DNA of 34,523 nt from Marinifilum breve (GTDB lineage: Bacteria > Bacteroidota > Bacteroidia > Bacteroidales > Marinifilaceae): assembly GCF_003202155.1 (NCBI RefSeq), contig NZ_QFLI01000017.1, positions 1 through 34,523 on the forward strand. The letters run 5' to 3'. The notes below the pieces were generated by a model. The model saw nothing but the letters and a program-made list of their open reading frames with translations. It had not been told where the DNA came from and did not search any database. This document shows positions 33,632-34,523 of this stretch, piece by piece. Both the position numbers and the translations under genes were made by a program. The first letter of the stretch is position 1; each line of letters opens with the position of its first letter.

Positions 33632-34477
33632 ATGAAAAAACTACTATTTATATTTTTTATTGTATTGATTTCAAATGTTGTAAATGCACAAACAAATGGT
33701 GCAACTGTTGAAGCTGGAAAATGGTATCGTATTGCCCAGAACTCAGGTAATAGAGCAAACGCTCGATTCATTTTATGGGATCATATTTCGAGTGGAGGAC
33801 ACTCTACTCTTGAGTTTAAGATTGGAACTTCTTACAACTATAGAAATGGAATTAGTTTTTCATTAATTAATCACAATTATTATCACCAGTTAACTTTTAC
33901 AAAAGTTAGGGTTTTAAATAAGGATACTTACGATCCACAATATCTCGAAGTTTATGTCGTTAGATCAGGAAATGTGAATTATTCTATGTTAGATAATGTA
34001 CAATCTTATGGTTGGAAAGCAGTAGGTTGGTCTAAAGGTACTATACCTTCTGGATATATTTCTTCAGAATATGATGTGAATTATTTATTTGCCATTGGAG
34101 ATTCACAGAATAATTTTGTTATTGAAAGGAAAGGTAATGTTGGCATCGGCATAACCAATCCAAATTATAGATTAGACGTTTCTGGAACCATAAGAGCCCA
34201 AGAATTAAAAGTAGACATGCAAGGTGCCGATTTTGTATTCGAAGAGGATTACCAACTTCGTTCCTTGGAAGAAGTTGAAAACTTTGTGCAAGAAAACAAA
34301 CACCTGCCTGATGTTGCGCCAGCAAAAGAAATGCAAAAGAATGGTGTGAATCAATCTGAAATGAATCAAAAGCTATTGCAGAAGATTGAGGAGTTGACTT
34401 TGTATACCATAGAACAACAAAAGCAATTAGACAAGCAAAGTAAATTGATAGAACAATTATTAAGCAAGCAAAAATGA
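33632..34477 (+). CDS. Fibre-like exported protein 12, in the secretin operon
   Basis: This encodes 281 residues with a signal peptide at 1-20 (V-V-N-A-Q). The N-terminal domain (~21-165) begins GKWYRIAQNSGNR and shares its opening with proteins 8 and 9 of the other run. One N-V-G-I-G-I-T-N-P motif lies near 169, leading to R-L-D-V-S-G-T-I-R-A-Q-E-L-K-V. The C-terminal module from ~198 is of the second subtype (KVDMQGADFVFEEDYQLRSL, D-V-A-P-A-K-E-M-Q), most like proteins 10 and 11. A glutamine/lysine-rich coiled coil ends the protein. It starts 8 nt after the PilP-like gene and overlaps the next start by 4 nt (ATGA). It is therefore co-transcribed with the secretin machinery, the best direct link between fibres and machine. 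Confidence 0.88.
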   Translation: MKKLLFIFFIVLISNVVNAQTNGATVEAGKWYRIAQNSGNRANARFILWDHISSGGHSTLEFKIGTSYNYRNGISFSLINHNYYHQLTFTKVRVLNKDTYDPQYLEVYVVRSGNVNYSMLDNVQSYGWKAVGWSKGTIPSGYISSEYDVNYLFAIGDSQNNFVIERKGNVGIGITNPNYRLDVSGTIRAQELKVDMQGADFVFEEDYQLRSLEEVENFVQENKHLPDVAPAKEMQKNGVNQSEMNQKLLQKIEELTLYTIEQQKQLDKQSKLIEQLLSKQK

Positions 34478-34523
34478 TAAAAAAGGTTTTAACTATTAGC
34501 TTGGTACTTATTTGTACAAGTGC
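34474..34523 (+). CDS. Start of another exported protein, 3'-partial
   Basis: Only 16 codons are visible: M-I-K-K-V-L-T-I-S-L-V-L-I-C-T-S. This is a typical signal-peptide start. It overlaps the previous stop by 4 nt (ATGA), so it belongs to the same operon. By analogy it may be another fibre-like paralogue, but nothing in the visible part proves that. Confidence 0.6.
   Translation, partial: MIKKVLTISLVLICTS

Overview
The window looks like a Bacteroidota chromosome segment, probably from a marine Marinifilaceae/Marinilabiliales-type bacterium. Evidence: low GC, AT-rich intergenic DNA, signal peptides ending in A-Q or G-Q, fibre-like proteins with the G-N-x-G-I-G-T motif, and giant paired RHS proteins of the kind common in this phylum. 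The lineage is inferred from style, not from a marker gene. No rRNA, tRNA or CRISPR array was seen.

Layout. (1) 1-2410: the 3' part of an RHS/YD-repeat protein with a C-terminal tip carrying an HExxH motif, followed by a small exported protein that may be its immunity partner. (2) 2411-4065: a repeat-rich stretch with several copies of a ~115-120 bp REP-like element (a REP hairpin plus a terminator-like hairpin), a RAYT-type Y1 transposase, and XRE-type regulator DNA broken or altered by the repeats. (3) 4273-4926: a helical protein made of two diverged copies of one domain. (4) 4979-6166: a long AT-rich region with no gene. (5) 6167-27609: one long co-directional, mostly overlapping gene run. 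It holds eleven exported fibre-like paralogues, an OmpH/Skp-like protein, a lipoprotein, a 1964-aa RHS-associated protein, a 1290-aa RHS protein with a distinct C-terminal tip, and a small membrane protein as immunity candidate. It ends in two tandem copies of the same REP-like element. (6) 28513-34523: a compact operon for a type II secretion/type IV pilus-like envelope machine (secretin, PilN/GspL-like, PilO/GspM-like, triple Ig/FN3-like lipoprotein, PilP/GspC-like), then a twelfth fibre-like paralogue and the start of another exported protein.

How it may work together (inference). All twelve fibre-like proteins carry a Sec signal and a near-invariant ~65-residue C-terminal module plus coiled coil, while their N-terminal parts differ. 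The RHS proteins are also Sec-exported, and none of the large proteins shows an obvious type IX C-terminal sorting domain. One fibre paralogue is embedded in the secretin operon. A testable idea is that the secretin machine exports or displays the fibre-like and RHS proteins, making a surface adhesion/competition system. Assembly ATPase, platform protein and pseudopilins are not in this window.
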